Source of the DNA: Cristatella mucedo
Taxonomy: Eukaryota > Bryozoa > Phylactolaemata > Cristatellidae
Length of the DNA stretch: 64,000 bases
Direction of reading: 5' to 3'
Assembly (NCBI GenBank): GCA_009760855.2
Contig: WPIO01000083.1
Coordinates: 1,026,001 to 1,090,000, forward strand
The position numbers and the translations under genes are program-made. The notes under the pieces are model-generated. The model saw nothing but the letters and a program-made list of their open reading frames with translations. It made no database searches and was not told the origin of the DNA. Below are positions 1-11,867 of this stretch, piece after piece; the first letter of the stretch is position 1, and every line of letters begins with the position of its first letter.

Positions 1-587
1 TGCGCCACGTATGTTGGCGGCGATGTTTTCGTGCTTGTTATCTGGGAATGGTGATGGTTCCTTAGTGATCTCTTTATCGCTTTATTCGGTTGCACCCGGT
101 AGTTTTTGCTGCCTTGACGATGCAGAACATCCAGAACATAGATGAGATGCTTGGTTGGGGTGCCAGGATTTGCATTTGAAGATTGCAAGCAGGCATTTGT
201 GCCCAAACATCAGCCACTTCGGCAGATAATGTAAGAATTTATGAAGAGTTACCAAACAAGAAATGGGCCCTATTTTTTGCTTTTGTTATTTTCGGCAGTA
301 TAGATGCTGAACCGTCGTTAGTTGAGGTTCAGAACTTCAATAGCGCAACTGGTTGCTAATTGAAGCTGACGGATGTAACGGTGAATCATAAGAGACGTCA
401 ATAGATAGATGCTGAAGATTGTCCTCTGAGGCGAGAATGGCTTCAATTAGACTATCAGATAGTGCTGGTTGGTCTGGTCTGCACCATATTCATCAACCAA
501 GGCCTTGTTTGGGGGAAGTGAAGAGCTCGAACTGATCATATTGGAAAAACTGAAGGTCATCTTGGCAGTATGCCGAAAAGAAATGAG

Positions 588-989
588 TCACTTGGCTATC
601 TCTGAGTTGGCTTCGTTCTCTTCATAGAACTTTATCCAGCAGCAGAGATGAGCCCTGCCAAGATGGAAATGAGAATTTCTCGCTGGATAGCTGATTAACT
701 GACAAAAGCTGTAAGTATTCAACCCTTTTGAAGAGAAGATAAAAATATGAGGACTTGAGTCATCTCCAATCCTGTCAGCGCCATGATTAACTAACTCATC
801 GTTTTTGCTAACCAGAGTTAAGGAATTGATTTGATGTATGCCAAGCAGTTGTTGATTGTTGCTTCCTTTTGAGAAAGTGCAATATGGTTGGCGCTGGATT
901 CTTCCATTAGATGTGCTGTTGCAGATTAAAGTAAATGGACAGTTTGTATCATCCAATATATTTTGAACGTTGTTAGCCCATTGCACTGC
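588..989 (-). CDS. Unassigned open reading frame, possible exon
   Basis: About 130 codons without low complexity on the - strand, ending TAG/TGA-free until the stop near 588. Upstream an acceptor-like CTGGCAG could start an exon. No domain was recognised; no donor or partner exon was found. It may be a chance ORF or the remnant of an old gene. Confidence 0.2.
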   Translation of the reverse strand, partial: AVQWANNVQNILDDTNCPFTLICNSTSNGRIQRQPYCTFSKGSNNQQLLGIHQINSLTLVSKNDELVNHGADRIGDDSSPHIFIFSSKGLNTYSFCQLISYPARNSHFHLGRAHLCCWIKFYEENEANSEIAK

Positions 990-2236
990 CAGTAATCAGG
1001 CTAAACTGGTTTGCTAATTAGTTAAATAAGTCAGTTCAGAAAATAAGCCACGGTGCTGTAAAGCGCAAAGTTCCGAATGTATTTGCAGCTCATGCCTTCT
1101 TTTCGGGCTGGCTGCACCACCGTGACGTGTACTGGGCAGAATTGCTAATTAATGCCAGAACGATTCGAACTCAGCTGGCAGTTAGCAAGACAGACAAGTT
1201 CCCAGGCGATTTGGTTTGTTTAAACATAAATCTTAGCTTGGTATTGAAAGAATCCAGGTTTTGATTCAAGCAACACTCAACAAATCAATAGCTAATGTTA
1301 GTTTCGCCCTCGTTGACAATAGTTATACGTTTGTGACCCCACGATATCTGATTCGAACTGACTCACCCTATTAACGGTTTGCAACCTGATGATAATGTGA
1401 AAATCGCGCTTAGTGGTCCGACTTTAAGATCACCATATGGAGGTAGAAGAGCCACCTCTGTCAGATAGATTGAATTCAGCACTAAAAGCTACGACTAAGA
1501 AACCAGATCTTTATGGTAGAAAATATTGAGTCTGCAAGAGCGATGAATATTGCAACATAGATTCTAGACTGCACAAAACGTAAGTCGAAAGGAAGTCATT
1601 TGAAAAGTTGACCGCCAGTATTGCATGCCCTTTCATCATTTGTATTTGTCTTACTACTTCATCGATATCTTTGCATTAGTCAAGCAGAAAGGGCATCGGG
1701 GAGGAAGATATAGTTCAACCACGAAAAGTGTTTGTTGACTGTTTATTTTAGAAGCACGACTTTGCTCCAGGTTTGCTTGGAGGTCACGTCAACCCTGACC
1801 TCGTACATCCATTTCGTTTAGCATTGAGTATATCACTTGGCGCAGGTACTTCACACCAGCGGAATGTATATGTGCCTCGGTGTTCGCCAGCAGTGATCGA
1901 TCCAATGGCTCGTGCCGCAACACTTGAGTCCAAATTCTTAAAACATTGAGCTGAGCTACTTTTTTGCAATCATATGTTGAACAGTTGAGGATGAAGTTAT
2001 TCACATATCGGGTAGCAACCATAGGTATTTTGCAGCTGTAACCCGTGCAGACTCACTCTGATGAGGATTTGCTCTGGTCTCACTCTGGTTGCTTCGTTGC
2101 CGGCTGGCTTGTCTGTGGCGGTTTGTCTGGCCACACTGAGCTTTGTTGATGGGTAGGGCGTCTTGAAGGAGCACCGCCGGCTGGCAGATTTGCGAGCCAA
2201 ATTTCACCTGCCTTTAACCACCATCAGCCAGGTTCT

Positions 2237-2530
2237 TCATCTATATGAGCTTCTGCGCTGGGCGCTGGTCAAACACCTCGGCGTCTTCAGCTGCCACCAC
2301 TGCCGCTGAGCTGACGCTGCGCTTCGGCCACGGTCGCACGCGAAAGCGCCACAGCTCGCTGGCCGCAGCCGCATGCTCGCGGTGGACGCCGGACGTCCAT
2401 ACCCGGACAAAGAGGTTGTCGAGGCCAGTTGGTCCGAGCCGTTCGACAAGGTCGGCGTCAGCACTGATCGCGCTGAAGCAGGAGAACCATGAAAAAGCCG
2501 AGACGCTTTCTCTGTGCAAGATGTGAGCTG
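2237..2530 (+). other. GC-rich open block, candidate exon
   Basis: Two overlapping + strand frames are open, one reading AVDAGRPYPDKEVVEASWS. Composition changes sharply compared with the A+T-rich flanks. No family recognised. Confidence 0.2.
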
Positions 2531-3212
2531 CTGGCCCGCAGCTGCTGCAGCTGCCCGGGCTGCCATGCTCTAGGCTCTGTCTCGCGTGATCGCGCCAAAG
2601 TGATCCAGCGACGCTGGCACGCGATTAGCGTTGCGTGTTAGCACTGCAGCCGGACAGGTTTTTTACCTTAGGGAACCGACTCGCGTCATTGCTCAGAGCG
2701 GGCGTGATGGCTGGGGGCATGGATCCGCGTAAAGTGAGCATGCCGAGTGGCAGATGCCCTGTTGCAGGCGAGCTCGCCGCTCGTTTCGGCCAGAATGCGA
2801 AGACCTCCGTCCAGGCTGTGTGCGCCCCTCCAGGGCAAGCAGAGAGGCACACCACTGGTGGCTGTTCTCCCGACATTTTGGCTTCCAGCATTCCATGATC
2901 AAAGGCTGGAGGATAACTGATGAGGAGGGTCTCAGCCATCCACGCAGGGAGCCTGATGACTGTGTGGTGCTGCAGCTGTGCACCAGGCTGGAGGGAGGTG
3001 GGGGCGTGCTAGGAGCATGCAGCTCAGCAGGTCAGCTGCATCAAGTCGTTCTGGCTAGCCGTTATCCCCACAGAGCGTTTTTTTGCATCTGAATGAATAA
3101 TATCTTGTCGTCCATGAGAATTATTTATACTTACTGTGTTCAGATTCACCTGCCCATGCTTCTTTTCTCTCCTTAGAATTTCCCTTCTTTTGTCCCTGGT
3201 TCTATATGTGTC

Positions 3213-3275
3213 CACTAGTGTGTGTGTGTGTGCATGCATGCACAGTGTGTTATGTGTGTGTGTGTGGGGAAGTGT
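3213..3275 (+). repeat. (GT)n microsatellite
   Basis: Alternating GT runs broken by GCATGCATGCACA. Confidence 0.9.
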
Positions 3276-4974
3276 GGTAATTGTAATTCCTGCCTTCCTC
3301 TACCTCTTCTTTCAACATCTTGCAGCCTTACCAAGTCAGCACGTAGTCAGTCTTTGCTGACAGTTACTCCAAAGCAAGACTTGTGATAAAGGCAACAACA
3401 ATCTTCGTTTGTCTTTTGTTGTGCATAATCTCCATGTAGAGCGATGTATGGTCCATGGTTTCTCGCATTATTCCTGCTTGGTCTTGGCCGTCTTGGTCTT
3501 CCGTTTCAAGATGATGGAACTGGTCTCTGCCTTGCTCTGGAGACCGTGTCATTAATATTTGTGTATACCGATCAATTTCCACAGACTGTATATCAGACTG
3601 ATCTTTTAGCTTATCACCGTGGGTTTGTAGTGAATCGAAAGTACCTCATGTTGTGGATGAGGCTGGGTTTGGAGGAAGTCGATGCCATGACATGTAAGGA
3701 GCTGAAACAGAGTGTGCATTGCCTTGCATGAGACTGAGCAGTACTTCCCATCTGGGATGGCACTCCAGACATGAGCAAGCTGGAGACTGTACAGATCTAA
3801 AGCATACACATTAGTGAATGCAGGCACAGTGCTGTTACAATCTGTTAGCTTGTTTTCACATCGCTGCAATCAGATCAGGTGTCAGACCAGGGTTCAAATA
3901 GATAGCCATGCAGTCTCATCCTTCTTTCCCACAGAGCATCTGTGCTAGCAGCCGCGGTGGTCATGTGTGCCACACGCCCGCAATTGAGCATGATCCAGAA
4001 TAGCTTCAAACAAATGCTTATTGTGTACTGTGGTAGATTGACTGCATGTAGACTGGCAGCTCGTGGTTCACAAATTTTTCTATTACTTGAAAAAATTTAC
4101 AGTAATTTTCTAAATAATATCATTGTTATTTCTTCTTGAGTACTGGATTGAGGCTGTGAATCTTCTATCTCACATAGAAAATTGTTAATCAAACCTGTTA
4201 GTGGTGAGTGGTTTTGGTCAGCCTTCTAGAGTGCTTTGGTTTACACTTGTGGAATGATCCTTGTAAAATAGTATTGAATTTTCTGAATTCAAGGAGCAAA
4301 TGGTATGTGTAATGGGGTAAGGTGAGTCTTGCTTATATTCAGATTACTTTGGTATGTGCTGTTACAGACTCTTCGAAATGGTGAGAACTGCTTCAGACCT
4401 TCTTATCGGCATGAATTTCAATGGACTCTGTCAGCTGGTCTTGGTCTATAATATTCTTAAAGTGAGTTTTCAGTTCCCTTCTGATACTATTTTAGTGCCC
4501 CTGATTTCCAAATCAGTCAGGTTATAAAATTAGTAACACACCCTTCTGCCCGGATCTTCTGATCACTGCTGCTAGTCGTTGTTACTTTGCAGTACCTCCA
4601 TCATCAGGGTTTTCTCACTATACAGTCACCGATAGAGTAAGTTTTTGTTGCTGTAAGAATTAAAGAGTTTCTTTTAGAAGGTCAAAAGACTATTATCAGT
4701 TATTCGACTGTCACTGATCTATTGTTGACCTAGCTCTTTGTGGGAAGACATCACAGCTGGAGGCCTGTAAATCTGGTTATCATCTCAGTGGACTGTGATT
4801 GAGAGCTAGCTGTCAACAGGTGAGGCATGTTTGACATATCTTTTCGTAGATTTATGGGTTGAATGGCCACTATATGCAAAATGCCTCCCTGCACACCTAT
4901 TATTTGCTTTTTCTTGCAGGTGTATCTGAGGCAGGTGCAAATTTCAAATATTGAAATTAGGCCTGCATAGGTCC

Positions 4975-5960
4975 GGTTCTTTCACGGCTTATACTTCCCT
5001 CTGTTGATGTGATTGCTGCCACGCCAATCTAGGCTTTCACTTATGGGACAGACACTCAGTTGTACCTTCGCTTTAACTCTCCCAGCCTCTCGGAGCAGCG
5101 TTGAATTCCTCTCAACTCACTTTGTTGCATATATTGAACATTACATCCCATGGATGACCAATTTCAAACCAATGATGATAAAACTAACTTACTATTATGG
5201 GCAAACCCAGTGTGATTCGAACAAGATCAGCTTGGCTAAAGGTAATATCTCCAAGTTGAATTAGCTCGAAATCTAGGTGTCAGATCTTAAAGAATTCCTC
5301 TTGTTAGATGGACCATATCAGCTCCACTGTCAAATCTGCCTTCAGCTTCATAACATTGCTAAAATTAATTGTTTAGATAGGGATACCACGTCCAAGTATC
5401 TATGGACAGACATCCCGTTTCGACTTTCCACCACTGTTACTGGTTTACCAGCATAAAAAGTGATTTGTGGGGTGATTGCAGCTGGTGCAAACTCCCAGAG
5501 TTAGCTTGTCTGTCGAGCTGGCCAGGCTTGCCATACATTACACCACTGCACTGGCTCCAGTCAGCAACGGATTGATCTTCAAGGTTTTACTTTTTATCAT
5601 CATCTCTTTTGGCCCAGCCATCTTCAGATATACTCCCCCACCAGGGCCAAGCACTGCACTGCTCGCTTTTTCGGAACTGCAGTTCAGAACACCGCCGAAC
5701 TTTGGAGACCGTGCATTTAGTTCGTATGCTCCAAAGCCTTAAACCTACCGGACCTGCGTCAGAACATCCCTGACTAGACCACTTTAAAAAGACATTTAAA
5801 ACGCCACGATCACAGCATTTAGTGCTAGATCTTGACCTTTTATCTGCTTATGCTTGCTGACTGAGCGTGCCACACCCATATTGCATGCCAACCCCAGGCA
5901 TGTCACTCCTAATCAGTTATTCGCTGTTTAGATCGAGCATGCACTACACTATTCATCTAA
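4975..5960 (+). mobile_element. Decayed LINE copy, RT palm to 3' part
   Basis: Degenerate reverse-transcriptase pieces (LYLRFN from the TQLYL palm block, then the C-terminal APK region near 5730) and the family's 3' tail words CATTTAGTG and TGCTTGCTGAC. Same L2/CR1-like family as the copies at 34.8, 42.6 and 53.9 kb. Multiple stops. Confidence 0.75.
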
Positions 5961-7449
5961 TTTGTAAGTTTCTTTTTTGCAGTTAAATGTACCAGAGAGA
6001 GACGAGTTCCTCTGATGTTTTTCGAGTGAATACATATTAATAACATTATAAATATTGTAATTTCTTTATAGATGTATGCTTTTGTTGCCTTGACCTGGGT
6101 GAACCCCTCAATTCTGTAGAACTCTGAGATTAAACCAAAAGTACTGGCCAAAGTATAATCTGGCCGAGATCTTCATGCTGCAGCTGCAAGGTGGACAACC
6201 CATGCTGAATGTTCTAATTGGCTGGAGCAGATTAAAAGATGCTGCAACTCCATTTGAGGTCACTTGTGTGCAGCGCATTCGTTGGCACTGCCATGCTGAG
6301 CCCCTCCCACGGTCCTTTCTTCGACAGAGATCACTGTGCTTCGAGTGGCTAGTGGAACCCACACCCATCTGCCCACCAATGCCATGGTCTTCGTCTCCTC
6401 CAGAATCATGGGCACTTTTCAAAAATTGTCATGTCAATTTAATGAGTTAACGCTCGATTTGACGTCGAGGTTCGCAGAAGTCAAAGTACGTCTGTCGTTG
6501 ATATGGTATCTTCCTCTGCAGCGTATTATTGCTTCTACTTCTGGTCTTGGAGTGTGTGCTGCGTTGCGCTTGAGGATGCTGTGCTTGGGAAGCACTTACA
6601 GTCTCATCAGCCAAGAGATTTGTTGATCTATAAGGAGACTGTAGTTGTTCGCGACCAACTGTGACGCTGATTCATGGTGTTCATTGTGCCCCCCCATATA
6701 GTTCCCGGTCCAGTGAGCCAGCTTGTCTGAAAATACAGCTGCTGTCTGCACTATCAGCTTCAATCTTGCTGGCATGTGATCTGATCCACTTTGCAAGTAA
6801 GGAGCTATGATCTCGCCATCTGGTTGTATGGAACTTCAGTAGGATTATGAATCAGCCGTTGTGGTACCGGGGTAACAGATGCAAACTGTCTGCCCGTGGG
6901 CTGCCATGGAATGTCAGTTGTTGTTTACTGAGAAAAACGAATCACAAAGCCGATGTGTGTAAGTCACGGCGCTGGCCTTCTTGCCAGAGCTGTCTAGTCA
7001 CGGTCAGGGCCGGGTGGTGTGCTGGTGAATTTGTGAGGCCAATTTTCGGGTTGTGGTACATGAGATATTTGTCGGCCCTGGTGTGCCACTCACATGGCCA
7101 TGTGCCAGCTAAGGAGCTGGGCCGTGTGCTGCTGCTGCTGCTCAGCTGCTGCCCCCTCCTCCTAGAGCCCATCATCCGGGCCCATCACGTGTGTGCCCTT
7201 CTTTCTGCTTTTACTGCCTTGCCCTTGCAAAAATTTTATAACTGGGGAGGTCACGAACATTCAACTTTCTTATTGCTTACGGCTCGTGACGAATAACAGG
7301 AGAATTATCTATGAAAAGCAAGCTACATGCTCGTCTTTGACTTGTTACAGTGAAATAGCAGAGCCTTAGCAAGGATTTGCTTTTCAAAATGTATACTCCT
7401 CCTCTTGCCGATGCATTCTGGCAAGTTAATAAATACACAATTTAATATT

Positions 7450-8180
7450 TTTATTCAGATGATGCACAAGTTATACTTGTATCTTTGGTCTCTCCCTGCC
7501 TTCCAGCACATTAAAGTCTCCCAACTCCCTTGGAAGCTGCAATCCTAGTTTAAGGCTGGCATTTATACCTTGAATCTGCAGCAAACTTTCTCAAATTTAA
7601 TGGCAACATATTACACTTATTTTCTGGTTATGGACAACATTTCAAAGTTACTCAGAAATTGTGGTTTAACCTAAAAGGGGCTCTTCCAAAGTGCTCCTGC
7701 TGGTCTTCCGGCCTGCAGTAATATGGCTTACAGGTGGTGGCACGCTTATACTTGTCTCAAGGTAAGATGCAGCTGCTGTTCATGCCACTGCCTCTCTCAC
7801 CGACTTGCACTTTCTCACACTCCGCACCAAGCGTGTATCAAGATTTGTCAAATGCCAGGTCTCGTCATTCTATTGCATCTTCCTTCTAGCATCTCAACCA
7901 TTTCCGCACTGACTAGCTTCATGTCACCGGGTCTTCTGACTTACCATTTAGCTTAGATACCTCTAACCAGCCTCGACCTTTTTGAGACCAGCTTATTTGG
8001 TATGCTCCCAAAGCCCAGAGCCATTTGACTGAAGCCAGTACATCCCCTGACGTGGTAACGGACATTTTAAGAAAAAAGCTAATAATTGACATGCTTCTTT
8101 TGCAGCAAGTATAAGTGTGCTCAGGGAAGGAGAAAGTCTTCTTGGGGTGGCATGGAAATGCATTATTATTAATTAGTTAG
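7450..8180 (+). mobile_element. Strongly decayed LINE copy
   Basis: Recognised by DDAQ at 7458, AANFLKFNGN near 7570 and the C-terminal block around 7985-8090 (TATGCTCCCAAAGCC). Same family as the other LINE copies. Edges approximate; ends near an ATTATTATTAATT tail at about 8162. Confidence 0.6.
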
Positions 8181-8184
8181 CCAA

Positions 8185-9900
8185 ACAATTTTTAGTTTTA
8201 CTTTAACTTCTACGATTTGCCTGATGCCAACCAATACGTTTTGCTCCTGTGCAGCTTTATCTGTAGCTTGTTGTTTGTCAACACACATTGCTTCTTCGTA
8301 TGTGGACTAAATTATGTCCGTGTAGTGAGCAAAAAAAAAAAACCTGGAAGAACCATATTCTGTTAGTCTTTGATGAATATGTTGAGCTCAAGTAACCCGG
8401 CTTTGTATATCAGTTCATTATAATAATGCATCCCCCAACAGACCTGACTCTGCTGTAGTGGTGGAACCAACTCGTACTCTATAGCTTTTGCAGTGTCCAG
8501 CCAGCTTAGTATTGCCTTAGTAACAGATAATAAAAATAGAAATCTGTGGAGCACCATAAGAGATGTAAATTTCTTTCTAGGTACTTTGCACAATCGATAT
8601 GTTTAAATTTAAAGGGCTAATAGTGTTTGAAGTAAGTTACATCAATAAACAGAAGCCTGGGGATATTGTTCGCAAAGTTCAGGATAAATTGAATGACATC
8701 TGGTTTGGTAAACAAAGCTGACTTATTCATTCAGACGAGGTGTGCAGTGGCTCTCAAAAATTCCCCATCACCCAGGTGAATTTCACAGAGGTGGGGCATA
8801 GTTTTGAGGCAAGACAGTGATCTAGAGTCTTTGAAGTAGCCAATTGAAGACATTGACCTTCCAAAGGAGGGCTGCTGAGCACGCTTAGGCTTCCAAGAGA
8901 CACTGAATACTTTTGTTATAATGTAAATCAAAAGCTAAGCCGTGCTCCCAGAGGAAAATTGGGCTTTGCCTTTTATATGGATGTCTGTGTTATTAGGAAA
9001 TATTGACTGCCAACGAGCAGGAGTCTGGTTCACTTTTGTCATTGTTCAATCGCAAGATGTCTCGAATTTTGTATCTAACCTGTAATCTAGCGCTGTAATT
9101 CCAACCATCCTTTTTGAAGGCCAGTTTCAGTAGCATGCTGTTTAGAAAGTGTTTAGCTGCCTACACACACCTTCCAAGAAGCATACAGTACATAAGGCTA
9201 CATACATACTACATACATATACACACACAGGTGATGACCAGGAATTTTTATCTTTCCCTCCATCTTTTATAACACAACCTCCTGGAGATGTAAATTAGCA
9301 CAGGAGAGCAGGGGCTGATGTGTCTGTTTGACTGTAACTGTTGTTTGTATAATACACACACACCCAGAACGGTGTCCCATTTCCTTTCTGCTTGATGCAT
9401 GCACCATCCGCCACATCAGCTGGCACTGCAGCAGTTTTGTTGCCGCCTCTAGCGCAACAGTGTGTTTCCATCTACTACAAGGCCGGCCGAATGTGACTTT
9501 ACTCGATGTAACCAACTCAGAGTGTTGTTTGTGCTCATTTTGAATGGTGTCTACTTCTTCTTTTTACTGTTTCCTTTCATTTTGTCAGCAGCAGCGCCTG
9601 GGTAGAGGGGGCCATGCCTGGGTGTGGTGGTGTGCTGCTCCTCGTAGCAGTTCAATGTATGGCTTGCCGGTCAGATTGGAACATACGCTGTTGTTGTAAT
9701 GCAGTGGTCTCTGCCAAAGAAGCTCTAATGGGAACGTGGGCTCGTGGAACGCTGCCGCAACATTCACTGAGTCTGCACCAAGAGCAGATAGGCTGGAGGC
9801 CGCGCCACTGTATAGAGGCTCCTCCACAGCAGCTCGAGACTGAGCTCTATGTTGTGCCAGTGACTTCATGTAGCCTCGCGCTGCTATAGCCGTTCGTTCA
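8185..9900. other. No gene recognised
   Basis: Ordinary A+T-rich sequence with a poly-A run at 8331-8342 and a short CA/TACA-rich stretch near 9160-9230. Short open frames exist on both strands; none shows a known motif. Confidence 0.5.
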
Positions 9901-10069
9901 GGTGCACGCTTTTCTTTACACAACGCCGCCGCCGCCGACGGCGATCACGCCCACTAGCTGCGCTCAGGCCTGCAGCCCCATGGTGTGGCGGCCCGCCATG
10001 AGTCTCCCTCAACGAGTCGGCGTTTTCCCCAACTCTAGCCTGAGAGCCAGCAGCTCAAGTGATTTCAAG

Positions 10070-10420
10070 GACATGGCCGATGCTGAGAGCGATCCTCGAG
10101 CGGCTGATGAGGATCAGCGATTGAGGCCAGACGCACTCGTCATGCAGCACGAGGTTTGGGAGCGGCTCACGGCGCCCTCTGGCTACAGTCGGGTGGCTCA
10201 CTTGCCGGAGCGTGTGGTAGCTAATCTTTTGCGCCTGTTTGCCCCTGCAGCCAGGGTTGTTCCTCGCCGCTGCCGGCTGGCGGGCAGGGGGTGTGGTGCA
10301 CGCCGTTTTTGGCCGTCACCGGCGGCAGCCGACTTGCCTGCGCGCTGCAAAGGCAGAAGAATCACTCCCGTGGAGCCTGGCGACGTGCAAATCACAGAGA
10401 TCTCAGGACGCTACGCGTGA
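10070..10420 (+). CDS. Possible DH/PH-region exon(s) of the ARHGEF17-like gene
   Basis: GC-rich open stretch coding AADEDQRLRPDALV and ERLTAPSGYSR in one frame, and RLACALQRQKN after the acceptor-like TTTGCCCCTGCAG at 10237-10249. These weakly resemble the end of a DH domain and the VCTTLKRK strand of a PH domain. Position, strand and GC content fit; sequence support is weak. Confidence 0.28.
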   Translation, partial: DMADAESDPRAADEDQRLRPDALVMQHEVWERLTAPSGYSRVAHLPERVVANLLRLFAPAARVVPRRCRLAGRGCGARRFWPSPAAADLPARCKGRRITPVEPGDVQITEISGRYA

Positions 10421-10839
10421 GCTACAGTGACGCCACAATGGAAGACACGCTTGAGCCTCAGCTTTCCTCATCACAAATAAAAGCAGCTCCGTGTAAAAGT
10501 GCTTCGCAGGTGGTCTTTCTAGCAAACAGCCTGTCCTCGGTGCTCGCCTGGGCGCCCTTCGGGCCCCCGGGAGTGGTGGTGCGCTGATGCGTGTAATCTT
10601 GACGCCATAACTTGACATTGTTTGAGTTTGGTCATTTTTCAGGGTGTGAGAGATTGATCGATGTGTGTGAAAAGTCTCAGCATAGAGTTTTTTTGGTTAG
10701 TCATAGAGCAATGTGTGTAAAGGAGATTGACGTAAGATCTACACCACAGGCCTGATGCCAGTGGATTTATGAATAATGGACCCGTTTTTCTGAAACGTAG
10801 CATTTCCAACCTTTGCCTCCTGCTGCTGAGCCAGTCCCA

Positions 10840-10974
10840 ACCGCTTCACACTCTCCGACCAAAAAGCGACCCTTTGGCCTTATGCCAGCAGTGGAGGCGC
10901 AGAACCTGGGCAGATGGAAGACGAGGAGCTGGAATCTCAGAGGGGGCCTTTGCAAAATCAATAGCCTTCCCAAG
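10840..10974 (+). CDS. ARHGEF17: ARHGEF17-like exon, region after PH domain (5' edge uncertain)
   Basis: Ends at a consensus donor AAG|GTGAGC. Reading across one frame change gives NLG then QMEDEELES, which resembles the LGQM segment that follows the PH domain in ARHGEF17. The start is not defined. Assignment leans on the next exon, only 74 nt away. Confidence 0.4.
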
Positions 10975-11831
10975 GTGAGCAAAAAAGATTTGGTCGCCTT
11001 GCTGCTCGTAGATGCGGCCACGTACATGTATCGCTTTTTCATTTCCAGTACAGGAAAAAGTGAAGGAGGCAGCTCGATCGTTGGGCATGTGTCGCTGTCC
11101 GCTGGACAGCTGAGCGCTTGTGTATGCCCTAGCTTCACACGCCAGGTACGGCCGATAGGGGGCCGGGCTATTTGTGTCGCTAGTTACACCTTCAGCTCCC
11201 CACTCCCCCTCCCCCGCTTTGCTTGATGCAGTAATCTACACTCATGAGCAGCTATTGGCCCTCCTTCCTCCTCCGTTGTCCTTTTAGTGTTCATTAGAAT
11301 AGCTGGAACCTTGAGGGAAAACACCTTCGTGTGACTCTGTCCTGCGGTCAGCGTTGGGGTTAAGCGCTTCTTTTTTTTCTTGCACCTCGCAGGGTTGGCC
11401 TTGGGACACTGGCAGCGAAAAAGTGCTGCAGGTTGCAACGCCAGGTCACTCAGCGGCACCTGCTTCGCAGCAAAACCTTCACCTTCCTAAGCTGCACTTT
11501 GGGGACATGCCTACCGGCTGAGCATAACTCGAGCTAGTATAAATACCAATTGGATGTGTTATTGCAGCTCCATCCCTCGGGGGCAAGAGAAGCAACGTGC
11601 CTTCTGCCTGCCCACGTGTTCCATCTGACGATTGATTCGGCCTTGTTTGCCGGTGTGCACCCTCAACCGTCTGCTGATGTCCAAGACTCGCAGTTAACAC
11701 GAGCTGCCAGAACGATTTAGCTGCTGCTGGTGCCACAGGGCTGGAGACGGGGCAGGCTATGCCAGGAGGGTTTGGGTTAGGACATGGTTTGTGCACCTCC
11801 CGCTGGAGTGGAGAGAGGAGAGGAGAGAGAG

Positions 11832-11867
<36 letters not shown>

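Larger units (their letters stand above)
1..4970. other. Mostly unassigned sequence
   Basis: Apart from the - strand ORF at 588-989 and a (GT)n tract near 3215-3270, I see no supported gene or transposon here. The block 2230-2960 is clearly richer in G+C and CpG than its surroundings and is open on the + strand in several frames; it could hold a 5' exon of the downstream Rho GEF or an unrelated first exon, but nothing identifies it. Confidence 0.5.
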
